A stretch of DNA of 64,000 bases from an uncultured Lactobacillus sp. (lineage in GTDB: Bacteria > Bacillota > Bacilli > Lactobacillales > Lactobacillaceae): contig CAMLRL010000003.1 of assembly GCA_946482465.1 (NCBI GenBank), positions 1 through 64,000 of the forward strand, read 5' to 3'. The position numbers were made by a program, and so were the translations under genes. This document shows, piece after piece, positions 38,132 through 47,322 of this stretch; the stretch's first letter is position 1, and the number at the start of each line of letters is the position of its first letter. Under the pieces are notes generated by a model that saw only the letters and a program-made list of their open reading frames with translations, searched no databases and was not told the origin of the DNA.

Positions 38132-39040
38132 ATGAAAACAAGCTTTTTAGCACATGGAAAAGTAATTTTAATTGGAGAGCACTCGGTAGTGTATGGCTAT
38201 AATGCATTGGCAATGCCAATTATGTCTTTGCATATTAAAGCCACGGTTGAACCTGCAACACAAATGTGGATGGATACAGCTCATTATCAAGGCCCTTTTT
38301 TTATGGCTCCATCTGAATATGACGGCTTGAAATATGTTGTCAAAACTATGTTGGAAAAAGCAAGTAGCACCGAAACGCTTAAAATCACGTATACCGGAGA
38401 AATACCTATAGAACGCGGGCTGGGTTCCAGTGCTACAGTTGCTTTGGCTACTACGCGGGCTATGAATGATTACTTTAAACTCAATCTGAGTGAAAATGAG
38501 ATTATTGCTATTACCAATCATGCCGAAATGATTAATCATGGCAAGGCTTCCGGCTTAGATGCTGCCACTGTTAATTCAAATTATTTAGTTTTCTTTAATC
38601 AAAAAGCAGGCCCTACATCGCTCAAGGCCAAATTAAACTCTACTTTACTGATCATGGATACAGGAGAATTAGGCAGCACTAAAAAAGCTGTCAGCTTGGT
38701 ACATGAACAAGTTGCAACTGACCCAAAAGCTGCGGCCAAAATCGCTAAGCTGGGTAAATTAGCTGATGAAGCCAAAAGTGCCTGGTTAAAAAAAGATCAG
38801 GCACAAATTGGCACTATCTTTAATCAGGCTCAGGCTATTTTGCATTCTTTTAGCCTTTCAACCTCTAAAATCGACCAATTACAAAAAATTGCTCTGGCAA
38901 ATGGTGCCCTAGGTTTTAAATTGTCTGGTAGTGGCTTGGGCGGAATAGTGATTGCGCTTTGCCATAACTCTGAAATTGCACAAAAGATAGTGGTTAAGTG
39001 TCAAAACATCATAGCTAACAGTTGGATTGAGGAAATATAG
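38132..39040 (+). CDS. mvk: Mevalonate kinase
   Basis: 302 residues, GHMP kinase. It phosphorylates mevalonate, the first of three ATP steps to isopentenyl diphosphate. Motif 1 is AHGKVILIGEHSVVYG at the N-terminus, the ATP loop is ERGLGSSATVALA, and motif 3 is LSGSGLGG. ATG 38132 is chosen because the following sequence matches the family start; an AAGGA site lies 13 bases before. It heads mvk-mvaD-mvaK2-fni. Confidence 0.94.
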   Translation: MKTSFLAHGKVILIGEHSVVYGYNALAMPIMSLHIKATVEPATQMWMDTAHYQGPFFMAPSEYDGLKYVVKTMLEKASSTETLKITYTGEIPIERGLGSSATVALATTRAMNDYFKLNLSENEIIAITNHAEMINHGKASGLDAATVNSNYLVFFNQKAGPTSLKAKLNSTLLIMDTGELGSTKKAVSLVHEQVATDPKAAAKIAKLGKLADEAKSAWLKKDQAQIGTIFNQAQAILHSFSLSTSKIDQLQKIALANGALGFKLSGSGLGGIVIALCHNSEIAQKIVVKCQNIIANSWIEEI

Positions 39041-39044
39041 TTAT

Positions 39045-40004
39045 ATGGTTAAAACAATTCGTGCTCATACAAATATTGCATTAATTAAATATTGGGGCAA
39101 AGCCGATTCGCATTTGCGCTTACCTCTTATGTCTAGTTTGTCAATGACTCTTGACAAGTTTTATACCGATACTAAAATTTCTGCTAGTGACGAAGATTGT
39201 TTTGTTTTAAATGGTATCAGGCAAAAAAATGTGAGCGCTCAAAGAGTCTTTTCCTTTTTAAAAGTTTTACAACAGCGGTTTGGCGTAACTGGTCACCTCT
39301 TAGTTGAATCCACCAATAATGTTCCTACTGCTGCCGGTCTAGCTTCATCCAGTTCAGCTTTTGCGGCTTTAGCTGGTGCTTTTTGTGCTCATTATAATAT
39401 TCAACTAACTCCAATTGAACTTTCTCGTATAGCGCGTTTAGGTTCAGGATCAGCCTGCAGATCAATTTATGGCGGCTTTTCTGTATGGCAAAAAGGTACA
39501 GATGATAAGTCTTCGTATGCCTATGCCTTGGATGAAAATCCCCAAATAGATTTACAGCTGCTGGCCGTCGAATTAAATACCAAGCAAAAAAGAATATCAT
39601 CAACTGCTGGGATGAAAATGGCACAAAGCTCGCCTTTTTTTCAACCCTGGCTGCTGCGTAATCAGCAGGAATTAGAGCAAATGATTTCTGCTGTTAAAGC
39701 TCAGGATTTCACGGCAATTGGTAGTCTAGCTGAATTAAATGCGACTGAGATGCACGCCGTTAACTTAACCGCACAACCTTCGTTTACCTACTTTGAGCCG
39801 GCAACTATCAAGTCAATCAAAATGGTATCAGAATTACGTCAAAACGGTATAGAATGTTATTTTACAATTGATGCTGGACCTAATATAAAAATCTTAAGTC
39901 AATTAAAAAATGTAAAAGATATTACTAATAAGTTTGTAACAGAATTCGAGAATGTTAAGATAATAAATGCAAGTTTCGGTCCAGGTATCTCATACCTGAA
40001 CTAA
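39045..40004 (+). CDS. mvaD: Diphosphomevalonate decarboxylase
   Basis: 319 residues, GHMP fold. It converts mevalonate diphosphate to isopentenyl diphosphate and CO2 with ATP. Motifs: HTNIALIKYWGK, PTAAGLASSSSAFAAL (ATP loop) and GSGSACRSIYGGF with the substrate-binding Arg; the catalytic Asp lies in IDAGPNIK. The usual GSGSASRS has Cys for Ser, a mild change. GAGG lies upstream of ATG 39045, 4 bases after the mvk stop. Confidence 0.95.
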   Translation: MVKTIRAHTNIALIKYWGKADSHLRLPLMSSLSMTLDKFYTDTKISASDEDCFVLNGIRQKNVSAQRVFSFLKVLQQRFGVTGHLLVESTNNVPTAAGLASSSSAFAALAGAFCAHYNIQLTPIELSRIARLGSGSACRSIYGGFSVWQKGTDDKSSYAYALDENPQIDLQLLAVELNTKQKRISSTAGMKMAQSSPFFQPWLLRNQQELEQMISAVKAQDFTAIGSLAELNATEMHAVNLTAQPSFTYFEPATIKSIKMVSELRQNGIECYFTIDAGPNIKILSQLKNVKDITNKFVTEFENVKIINASFGPGISYLN

Positions 40005-40040
40005 TTAATGTAAATTAATTGATTAGGAGATTTATTTCTT

Positions 40041-41123
40041 TTGATAACAGAACAAGCACCCGGAAAATTATATATTGCCGGCGAATATGCGGTTTTAGAA
40101 CAAGATTGTCCCGCTATCTTAGTCGCAGTTAACCAATTTATCCGTGTTTCAATTATTAAGTCAAAATCTACCACCGGTTTAATTCATTCAAAACAATATT
40201 CCCAAAGTTCTATACATTGGGTTAGGCGGGGAGCTAAAATGGTTATTGACAACCGGGATAATCCATTTGAATACATCCTTGCTGCGATTTATTACACAGA
40301 ACATTTTTGCTTGGAACAAAAAGTAAAAATGCAAGTTTACGATTTATACATCAATTCCGATCTTGATTCCTCTGATGGCAAAAAGTATGGTCTTGGTTCA
40401 AGTGCTGCGGTAACCGTAGCCACAGTTAAAGCCATTCTACGCTTTTACAATGTTCCGTTTAGTAACGAGTTAGTTTATAAGCTTTCAGCTATTTCGCACT
40501 ATTCTGTTCAAGGTAATGGATCAGCAGGCGACATTGCTGCCAGCGTCTATGGCGGCTGGATTGCATATCAGACTTTTGACAAAAATTGGTTAAGTAACGA
40601 ATTAGCCCAAAAATCTCTATCAGAAGTCGTCAATGAAGCTTGGCCCGGATTAAGAATTCAACTTTTGACGCCGCCTGCCGAATTAAAACTGATGATCGGC
40701 TGGAGCCAAAAGCCAGCTTCTACTTCTCGACTAGTAGACGAAACTAATGCTAATAAAGCTGCTTTAAACGGCGAGTATCAAGAATTTCTCAAGCTTTCCC
40801 GCATATGTGTTTTGAAAATGATTGCCGGCTTTGAACGCCACGATATTCGTTTAATTAAAAAGCAGATTCGAGTTAACCGTAAACTACTGCAGCATTTTGC
40901 TCAAATTAATCAAATTGCAATTGAAATTCCCCGGCTATCCAAATTAATTAACATTGCCGAATCGTTTGGTGGCGCAGCTAAAACTTCCGGTGCTGGTAAT
41001 GGTGACTGCGGTATTGTGATTGCCGATGAACATACCGATACTGATTTTCTGGAAGAAAAATGGCGGCAAAACGGCATTATGCCTCTTGACTTCCACGTAC
41101 ACCAAATTAGATTAGCAAAATAA
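40041..41123 (+). CDS. mvaK2: Phosphomevalonate kinase
   Basis: 360 residues, GHMP kinase that makes mevalonate diphosphate. Motifs: APGKLYIAGEYAVLE, KKYGLGSSAAVTVATVKA and AAKTSGAGNGDCG. It starts at TTG 40041 with AGGAG about 11 bases upstream; the protein sequence from here matches family N-termini, so the unusual codon is credible. Third gene of the mevalonate operon. Confidence 0.94.
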   Translation: MITEQAPGKLYIAGEYAVLEQDCPAILVAVNQFIRVSIIKSKSTTGLIHSKQYSQSSIHWVRRGAKMVIDNRDNPFEYILAAIYYTEHFCLEQKVKMQVYDLYINSDLDSSDGKKYGLGSSAAVTVATVKAILRFYNVPFSNELVYKLSAISHYSVQGNGSAGDIAASVYGGWIAYQTFDKNWLSNELAQKSLSEVVNEAWPGLRIQLLTPPAELKLMIGWSQKPASTSRLVDETNANKAALNGEYQEFLKLSRICVLKMIAGFERHDIRLIKKQIRVNRKLLQHFAQINQIAIEIPRLSKLINIAESFGGAAKTSGAGNGDCGIVIADEHTDTDFLEEKWRQNGIMPLDFHVHQIRLAK

Positions 41124-41138
41124 AATAAAGGAAAAATT

Positions 41139-42152
41139 ATGACAATCCGATCTAAGCGTAAAGAAGAACATTTGCAGCTGGCACAAAAGTTTTATCAAAA
41201 AGAAAAAATGAATAGCTTTGACCAAGTCCATGTCATTAGACCAGCCTTACCTGAAACTGAAGTCGATTTAGCTACAATTAAAACAAGGATGTTTGGCAAA
41301 AAAGTTGCTGCCCCCTTCTTTATCAACGCAATGACTGGTGGCTCTGCTAAATCTTATATTGTTAACAAAGCTTTAGGTCAAGTTGCCCGCAGAACCAATA
41401 TTGCCCTAGCACTAGGCTCTGCAAGTATCCTAAATAAAGAACCTGAGCAGCTAGACAGTTTTCTAATTGCTCGTGAAGAAAACCCTGATGGCGTTTTAAT
41501 TGCTAATATTAATGGCAAAACTTTGCCAGAACAGGCACAAAAGATTATTACCGAATTAAATGCAGATGCTATACAAGTTCACCTTAACGCAGTGCAAGAA
41601 ATTGCTATGCCAGAGGGAGAACGCAATTTTTATTGGCTGGATAATTTAAAAGACTTGCGCCAGAAAATAACGGTTCCCATTATTATCAAAGAAGTTGGCT
41701 TCGGCTTAGATCCCAAAACTATTTGCACGTTAAAAAAGGCAGGCTTTAACCTCTTTGATGTTGCTGGTAGCGGTGGTACAAATTTTGCTCAAATTGAAAA
41801 TGCCCGCAATCCCAAAGATTTGTCATATCTAAATGATATCGGCTTGCCCACAGTTGCTTCAGCTCTAGCGGCAGCAAAACAGCAAGTTGAATTTATTGTT
41901 TCTGGTGGCGTGCGCAATCCACTGGACGTTTTTAAAGGGCTCTGTTTAGGCGGCAAGTATGTAGGTATTTCCAACCAATTTTTGCAAATGCTGCTTAATC
42001 ACGATGAGGAATATTTGCAAAAAACAATAGTAAATTGGCAACAAGAACTGGCTGGTTTACTGGCAATATACGGGCAACACAGTTTAAGCGGATTGAGCAA
42101 TATTCCTAAATATTATGACTTAGAGCTAAAAGATATTATTGAACAAATATAA
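41139..42152 (+). CDS. fni: Type 2 isopentenyl-diphosphate delta-isomerase (FMN dependent)
   Basis: 337 residues, TIM-barrel flavoenzyme that interconverts IPP and DMAPP. Motifs: RKEEHLQLA at the N-terminus, FINAMTGGS, IQVHLNAVQE, IIKEVGFG, DVAGSGGTNFAQIE and FIVSGGVRNPLDV (FMN phosphate binding). Last gene of the operon, followed at once by a strong terminator. Its presence completes the route from mevalonate to prenyl precursors for undecaprenyl phosphate. Confidence 0.95.
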   Translation: MTIRSKRKEEHLQLAQKFYQKEKMNSFDQVHVIRPALPETEVDLATIKTRMFGKKVAAPFFINAMTGGSAKSYIVNKALGQVARRTNIALALGSASILNKEPEQLDSFLIAREENPDGVLIANINGKTLPEQAQKIITELNADAIQVHLNAVQEIAMPEGERNFYWLDNLKDLRQKITVPIIIKEVGFGLDPKTICTLKKAGFNLFDVAGSGGTNFAQIENARNPKDLSYLNDIGLPTVASALAAAKQQVEFIVSGGVRNPLDVFKGLCLGGKYVGISNQFLQMLLNHDEEYLQKTIVNWQQELAGLLAIYGQHSLSGLSNIPKYYDLELKDIIEQI

Positions 42153-42154
42153 AA

Positions 42155-42195
42155 AATAATCCCAAAAGTGTAATAACTTTTGGGATTATTTTTAT
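42155..42195 (+). terminator. Terminator of the mevalonate operon
   Basis: AATAATCCCAAAAGT (42155-42169) pairs perfectly with ACTTTTGGGATTATT (42176-42190), followed by a T-rich tail. The A-run on the other side lets it serve the converging HAD gene too. Confidence 0.9.
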
Positions 42196-42203
42196 TTAAA
42201 CTA

Positions 42204-42989
42204 TTAATTTAACATGTGCCAGATTTCTTTTTGGACGGCGCTATCGTTACTTGAACCAATAACATGGCTGGCTGCCCTCTTGGCAATTGGCAGAGCCGTA
42301 CCTGTCGCATAACTGTTGCCAACGTATTTTAACATGCCCACGTCATTACCACTATCGCCAAAAGCAACCATTTCTCGCGGATTAATTTTATATTTACTAC
42401 CGAGATATTTTAATCCTTCAGCCTTATTCATTCCTTTAGTTGACATATCAATTGAAGTAGCGGAACCAGAAACAAACCCAATTTGAGGGTAATTCCGTTT
42501 CAATTCATCAAGCAGGTGCGGCATTTTCTCCGCAGAAACATCGAAAGTTACTTTGAAAATCTGATCATTTAAATTATCAAAATCATCAACCAATAATAAT
42601 TTTTCATAGTATTTCTTTAATTCTCGCGCAAAGTCTGGTCCGTTTTTTCTTAATGTATAAGCACTAGCTAAACCAGAAACAGTTGCTTTTTCATCGTATT
42701 GCTGCGTAATTTGTAAAATTGTCTGGAGATCTGAATGAGAAAGTGAATTAACGTGAATGACCTGTCTGCCTTTAGCCACCAAAGCGCCATTATCGGCAAT
42801 ATAATATATCTTATTTGCTACGTGAGGAAAACGTAAATACAAGTTTTCAAATTGATTGCCACTTGCAACCACAAACTTGATATTTTTTTCTGTCATGATC
42901 TTAAATTCACGCAAGAATAAATCTTCATCGTATTCTTTTTGGTCGTTTAACCAAGTACCATCCATATCTGTCGTAATTAATTTAATCAT
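42204..42989 (-). CDS. Cof-type HAD-IIB phosphatase
   Basis: 261 residues. HAD motif I ITTDMDGTWLND has the nucleophile Asp and acid/base Asp; motif II is VASGN, motif III is around GMNKAEGLKYLG, and motif IV is VAFGDSGNDVGML. The cap is type C2B. Such enzymes dephosphorylate sugar phosphates or flavin/pyridoxal phosphates; substrate not readable. It follows the rsmF gene by 20 bases. Confidence 0.9.
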   Translation of the reverse strand: MIKLITTDMDGTWLNDQKEYDEDLFLREFKIMTEKNIKFVVASGNQFENLYLRFPHVANKIYYIADNGALVAKGRQVIHVNSLSHSDLQTILQITQQYDEKATVSGLASAYTLRKNGPDFARELKKYYEKLLLVDDFDNLNDQIFKVTFDVSAEKMPHLLDELKRNYPQIGFVSGSATSIDMSTKGMNKAEGLKYLGSKYKINPREMVAFGDSGNDVGMLKYVGNSYATGTALPIAKRAASHVIGSSNDSAVQKEIWHMLN

Positions 42990-43009
42990 TATAAATAATA
43001 GTCTTTCCT

Positions 43010-44395
43010 TTAAAATCTTAGTCCCTTAGGATAATAGTTTTTTAAAATTTGATTAGCAACCTTACCAAAACCCAATATAAAGTTATGGTGACTGACTAAC
43101 ACAAACCCTTTTAGATCGGTGTTCACTTTGATTGCTTCTCCATGTAAATAGCTAGTGTAGGAATTGGCAGTAAGATTGATTACTCTAGTTTGTTTCTGCG
43201 CTGCTAAAACCATGGCTAACTGGTGCCCTGGTTCAAACCGATTCTTTTTAAGCAAGCCCAATTCTGTCCCATTAGCGAGAATTCTTACATGTAAGCCTGT
43301 AGTATCTTGCACCGGTATAAAAACGTGATTGTTTCTGATTAGGCAATCAGACCGCCAATTTAATAATGCGGCAGGTAAATTAAATTGATCCAAAATAGCG
43401 GCAATTAATTTAATTTCTGCTTTATTGGGCGCAATATTAGCTAAACGTCTTGTTCTTTTCTTGTTCTCCTTTCTTGAACCAGGCATACTCATCCCTGGCT
43501 TTGCTGGTAATTTAAGTTTTGCGACAAATTGCCCCTCACCTATCGCAGCAGTTGGCCAAAATCTTACTGTGTTAGCTAATTCCTTGTTGTGGTCCGCCCA
43601 ATCAGGTTGCCCTTTAGCCACTTGATTAGTACCGAGTTCAATTGGCAAAATTTCAAGGTCAAACTTTTGGCTTAGCCATGATATTATTGCTTCATTTTCT
43701 TCTGGTGAAAAGGTACAAGTTGAATAAACCAATGTTCCTCCCGGCTTTAACATCTTAACTGCCGCTGTTAAAATCTTTTTTTGCCTTTCTTGACATTTCA
43801 TGACATAGTCTTGCGACCAGTATTCTATTGCCTGTTGATCTTTACGGAACATTCCTTCGCCACTACAAGGAGCATCAACTAAAATTTTATCAAAAAAACG
43901 GGGAAATTGACTGGTTAAATTTTCGGGTTTGTCATTGGTAATTAAAGCGTTGGTAACACCCCAACGTTCGAGGTTTTCACGCAATACTTTAGCTCGACTA
44001 GGTGAAATTTCATTTGCTACTAACAACCCTCTACTTTGCAGTTGCTCGGCAATTGCAGTACTTTTCCCACCAGGAGCTGCGCAAAGATCAAGCACTCGTT
44101 CGCCCGGTTTGGCATTAATAATGTAACTTGGAAACATTGCTGAGGGATCTTGCGAATATACTGTGCCACTAATCCATTCTGGATCATGACCGCTAATTTC
44201 ACCGTAAAAAGCGTTGGGAATTACCGGAATATGAGATTGGGTATTATAAGATACTTGTTTATTTTCTTTAAGTGAATTAATACGATAGCCTTTTTTGGGA
44301 GGTTGAGATTTTATTGCAGTAAAGAGCTTGTTTGCTTCATCCTTGCCTAATAGTTTTTGATATTTTCTGACAAAGTCGTCAGGCAGCTTGATCAT
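43010..44395 (-). CDS. rsmF: 16S rRNA m5C methyltransferase (RsmF/YebU type)
   Basis: 461 residues. The Rossmann methyltransferase domain has motif I LDLCAAPGGKST, motif IV DAPCSGEGMFRKD (one catalytic Cys) and motif VI YSTCTFSPEENE (second Cys). A C-terminal PUA-like region (about 330-461) ends in a short RNA-binding domain. It methylates cytosine in rRNA; the exact site is not deducible. It overlaps the upstream membrane-protein gene by 17 bases. Confidence 0.92.
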   Translation of the reverse strand: MIKLPDDFVRKYQKLLGKDEANKLFTAIKSQPPKKGYRINSLKENKQVSYNTQSHIPVIPNAFYGEISGHDPEWISGTVYSQDPSAMFPSYIINAKPGERVLDLCAAPGGKSTAIAEQLQSRGLLVANEISPSRAKVLRENLERWGVTNALITNDKPENLTSQFPRFFDKILVDAPCSGEGMFRKDQQAIEYWSQDYVMKCQERQKKILTAAVKMLKPGGTLVYSTCTFSPEENEAIISWLSQKFDLEILPIELGTNQVAKGQPDWADHNKELANTVRFWPTAAIGEGQFVAKLKLPAKPGMSMPGSRKENKKRTRRLANIAPNKAEIKLIAAILDQFNLPAALLNWRSDCLIRNNHVFIPVQDTTGLHVRILANGTELGLLKKNRFEPGHQLAMVLAAQKQTRVINLTANSYTSYLHGEAIKVNTDLKGFVLVSHHNFILGFGKVANQILKNYYPKGLRF

Positions 44396-45353
44396 TTTTT
44401 TGATCCTTTCTTAATTGGTGTATGACGCAGAAACTATATGCTGCAGCAATGATAAGCCAGCTTAATGCAAGAAGCCAAATTAAATGTTGCTTGTTTGAAA
44501 TAAATGTCCGCCAACTTAAAAAGAAATACGCACCAAAAGTCACTGTGAGTTCAATCAATAGTATTCTAATGCCATGATTTATCAGCCAGTTGCGCAGCAG
44601 AGGGCCGTTTAAATGGGTTTGCTTCACAGTTTGCCAATCCATATAGGCTAAAAGCAAATTACTTAAAAGAGCAATAATTAAAAAGACAGTTATCAGCGCT
44701 ATTTCACGTAAAAATGAAAATTGATGAATTTGATGATTTTTTACAAATAGTGGTGTCTTCACTTTAGCATGATAATGTTTCGCTATTTGACGTATGGTTT
44801 TACTTGAACTGTCGATTATTATGATGTAATTTTTTAATTTTAATTTTCCAGTTGGTTGCTTAGGACCGGTGGTTAAATAATAACCATTCTGCTTCATTTG
44901 TCGGTAATGCTTTAAGATACCGATAACAGAATAATAAGTTTGATTAAGGTGAACATATTGATTACCCTGAACTTTCAAGGTTGGCACCTTAGCATTTAAA
45001 CCCAAAACAGCAAATGAAACTTTACCTTTAAAATCATCGGCTGTAAAATATCTGCCAGATTCAGTGGGTAATGTCACTACTTCGTGGTTTGACCACACTA
45101 AAGTTTGATTATCCTTAGATTTACTTGCCAAATGAACCTGAATTTTATTTTTAGGATATTTTTTTTGTAAATACGTGATAAATGAACCAACATTTTGGTT
45201 GCTTTTTACATTGATATAACGGGTATTATTACTAAGTCCATAAGCCTCAAGAAGTTGATCAGCCTCTCTTGATTGAACATTGGACAGCATGCTGCCAATA
45301 CCTAAAAGTGATAAAAATATAACGATTACTAAAATAATTTTCTTAATTTTCAT
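44379..45353 (-). CDS. Orphan FtsX/MacB-like membrane protein
   Basis: 324 residues: an N-terminal membrane helix (about 5-25), an extracellular domain of about 185 residues containing YYSVIGIL, as in the periplasmic core domain of MacB-type permeases, then three helices (about 218-240, 264-285, 290-312). This 1+3 topology is that of FtsX-like ABC permeases. No ATPase gene is adjacent. It overlaps both neighbours (17 bases with rsmF, 11 with the methyltransferase-like gene), so the operon is tight. Function unknown; the family call is by topology and one motif. Confidence 0.55.
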   Translation of the reverse strand: MKIKKIILVIVIFLSLLGIGSMLSNVQSREADQLLEAYGLSNNTRYINVKSNQNVGSFITYLQKKYPKNKIQVHLASKSKDNQTLVWSNHEVVTLPTESGRYFTADDFKGKVSFAVLGLNAKVPTLKVQGNQYVHLNQTYYSVIGILKHYRQMKQNGYYLTTGPKQPTGKLKLKNYIIIIDSSSKTIRQIAKHYHAKVKTPLFVKNHQIHQFSFLREIALITVFLIIALLSNLLLAYMDWQTVKQTHLNGPLLRNWLINHGIRILLIELTVTFGAYFFLSWRTFISNKQHLIWLLALSWLIIAAAYSFCVIHQLRKDQKNDQAA

Positions 45354-46095
45354 GTGCTATCTCAAAAATGTGCTCTTCAATAAAATCAAAACTAGCAAAA
45401 GATCTGTTAATCTGCATCATTTCTTTTGAATGAACAAAATGTTCATTTCGCCAAAAAATTGGAGAATTCGTGGCGCCATTTTTTTCGCCAACAAAAAGTA
45501 GATGGTTGGTAAAATTGTTGTTACGCCAATTTAAAACTAGTTTTTCATCATGTTGACCAAAGTTTGGTGCCCAGGAACAAATAATTAAATCGACATTGTT
45601 TATTATGCTTAGAGCTTCTTCCGCACTCAAATTTTGTACCTTAATAAAAGAATTTGTGCCAGTTTTAGAGGTCTTAGACCATTCAAAATTATCGGTTGCG
45701 GTCATTTCAACACCAACTTCTGCTAATGCTTTGCTCCAATAGGCATTACCTGCCATAATCTCTAAACCGGTTTTAACGTTTAACTTGTTTTTGATCAATT
45801 CAGCAGTAGTTAAGTTAGGCACTGACCAAATACCAAATTCTCTTGCTAGAAATTCTCTTAAATTATTAATAAGCTGGTTAACGGTCTGAAACTGCTTAAC
45901 TTTCCTAGTGGGAAGATTAATACATATTTCTTCAGCAAAGTCAGGCAAAAAGCCCAGTTTTTCAGGAGCTCTTGGCAAAACCTTTTTTTGCTTTATACAA
46001 GAAACTATTTCGTTTACTTCCCTTACTTGCTGATGAACAGGTTCTAGTTCTAGTTCATCATCTAATTGGTTAATTTTACTTAAAAAATCTGTCAT
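45343..46095 (-). CDS. SAM-dependent methyltransferase-like protein
   Basis: 250 residues. A methyltransferase motif I-like segment GLEIMAGNAYWSKALAEVG (about residues 111-129) is followed by a post-I acidic segment TATDNFEW and a motif IV-like VDLIICSWAP. The N-terminal 100 residues are charged and helical and match nothing I know. It may be an enzyme or a degenerate binding protein. ATG 46095 is preferred over one two codons upstream. First gene of the leftward operon ending with the HAD gene, divergent from lepB. Confidence 0.6.
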   Translation of the reverse strand: MTDFLSKINQLDDELELEPVHQQVREVNEIVSCIKQKKVLPRAPEKLGFLPDFAEEICINLPTRKVKQFQTVNQLINNLREFLAREFGIWSVPNLTTAELIKNKLNVKTGLEIMAGNAYWSKALAEVGVEMTATDNFEWSKTSKTGTNSFIKVQNLSAEEALSIINNVDLIICSWAPNFGQHDEKLVLNWRNNNFTNHLLFVGEKNGATNSPIFWRNEHFVHSKEMMQINRSFASFDFIEEHIFEIAHEN

Positions 46096-46143
46096 TATCA
46101 AATACCTATAATGATTTTAACATTCAAAAGACAAGATTTCAGT

Positions 46144-46149
46144 TATAAT
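46144..46149 (+). promoter_or_regulatory. -10 box of lepB
   Basis: TATAAT, 30 bases before the lepB start. The -35 region is weak (TTCAAA at 46123-46128, 15-base spacer). Confidence 0.45.
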
Positions 46150-46179
46150 AAAAGGTAACATGATAAAGGAGAATATTTT

Positions 46180-46755
46180 ATGGCAAAAAAAGTTATGAAA
46201 AAACAGGATGAAGAAGAAAGTTTAGGTAAATTTCTCCTGGATGTAGTCATAATGATGGCGGTAATTCTGGGTGTGTTCTATGTTTTATTTCACTTTGTTC
46301 TTTCAAATGATAGAGTTTCGGGACCATCAATGCAGCCCACGTTTGAAGACAATGATCGTTTGATAGCTGTACGCAATTTCACTCCTAAGCGTAATGACGT
46401 GGTAGTGCTCCTTGCTCCAAAAGCCGCAAATGATACCCCTGGTGCTTATTACATTAAGCGCATTATTGGCTTACCAGGAGATAAACTGGTTTCTAAAAAC
46501 GACAAAATGTATGTTAATGGTAAGCTCTTACCTGAACCTTATCTTGAGAATCACTTCAAAAAGGCTAGTAACGCTCAGGGCCAACCATATACCAATAATT
46601 TCACCTATAAGGTACCTAAAGGTTATTACTGGGTAATGGGTGATCATCGGGATATCTCCAAAGATTCACATATTTTTGGCCCCGTTAAGCGGCAAAATTT
46701 AATTGGGAAAGTTAAATTCAGGTATTGGCCATTTAATAAAATTCAAGGTTTTTAA
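46180..46755 (+). CDS. lepB: Signal peptidase I
   Basis: 191 residues. An N-terminal membrane anchor (about 20-42) precedes the catalytic domain with nucleophile Ser in SGPSMQPTF and general-base Lys in YYIKRIIGLPGD; the C-terminal box GDHRDISKDSHIFGPV is present. It cleaves signal peptides from secreted proteins. AAAGGAGAA precedes the ATG. Confidence 0.95.
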   Translation: MAKKVMKKQDEEESLGKFLLDVVIMMAVILGVFYVLFHFVLSNDRVSGPSMQPTFEDNDRLIAVRNFTPKRNDVVVLLAPKAANDTPGAYYIKRIIGLPGDKLVSKNDKMYVNGKLLPEPYLENHFKKASNAQGQPYTNNFTYKVPKGYYWVMGDHRDISKDSHIFGPVKRQNLIGKVKFRYWPFNKIQGF

Positions 46756-46817
46756 CTTTAATTTCCTTTGAATTTTAGTATTTTTCCGTTAAAATAAATT
46801 GTAAAGGAGAATTTAAT

Positions 46818-47009
46818 ATGAATCACCAGTTAGAAGAATTATCCGATGCAATTATTGACTTTCAGGTCAAACATCATGTTACTGATACTGATTTAGCTTT
46901 TGCCAGTCATTTGTCAGTTGAAAAAATTCACGCAATGAAGACTGGCGAAGGTGAATTTACTCCTGAAGAAATTAATCAGCTGTACGATTACCTTGCTGCA
47001 AATCATTAA
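46818..47009 (+). CDS. Small conserved HTH-like cytosolic protein (LBP_cg2779-like)
   Basis: 63 residues, no membrane segment. The middle (TDTDLAFASHLSVEKIHAMK) reads like a short helix-turn-helix. It resembles small Lactobacillus proteins labelled LBP_cg2779 family, from memory. AAAGGAG lies 7 bases before the ATG, and a terminator follows. Function unknown. Confidence 0.7.
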   Translation: MNHQLEELSDAIIDFQVKHHVTDTDLAFASHLSVEKIHAMKTGEGEFTPEEINQLYDYLAANH

Positions 47010-47028
47010 AAAGTTAATTATAAAATTT

Positions 47029-47068
47029 AGCCTGCAATTCGTCTTAATTAATTGCAGGCTTTTATTTT
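47029..47068 (+). terminator. Rho-independent terminator of the small HTH-like gene
   Basis: AGCCTGCAATT (47029-47039) pairs perfectly with AATTGCAGGCT (47050-47060), followed by a T-rich tail. Confidence 0.88.
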
Positions 47069-47085
47069 CGGTAATTTGAAAAAGA

Positions 47086-47172
47086 ATGTTAGTCATAAGA
47101 TTAATTATAGGATTTTTCTTGCTTTTGAGCAGTTTAATAGCGCTTATTATTTCAAGGCAACCCAAAGTCTAA
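47086..47172 (+). CDS. Possible 28-residue membrane peptide, perhaps a broken small gene
   Basis: An ATG frame encodes MLVIRLIIGF followed by a hydrophobic helix and ends SRQPKV. The ribosome binding site is weak (GAAAAAG). Just beyond the stop, other frames run on to 47280 with hydrophobic coding-like sequence ending in GLFWLLKRR, so this may be the first helix of a frameshifted two-helix protein of about 60 residues, or a small hydrophobic peptide by itself. Confidence 0.3.
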   Translation: MLVIRLIIGFFLLLSSLIALIISRQPKV

Positions 47173-47268
47173 CAGCAAAGAACATTGCTATTTTGACTTT
47201 TATTGCCTTTTGTCTTTTATTTTGATTAGCATCTTTATTGTTTGTCTCATGGGTCTTTTTTGGCTGTT

Positions 47269-47300
47269 AAAAAGACGCTAAAAATTTTTTAGCGTCTTTT
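47269..47300 (-). terminator. Terminator of the downstream GntR-ABC module
   Basis: AAAAGACGCTAAAA (from 47269) pairs with TTTTAGCGTCTTTT (to 47300) with a very short loop; T-runs occur on both strands. It lies 23 bases beyond the stop of the leftward ABC permease. Confidence 0.85.
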
Positions 47301-47322
47301 AGTATGTTTAGTATGCGAATTT

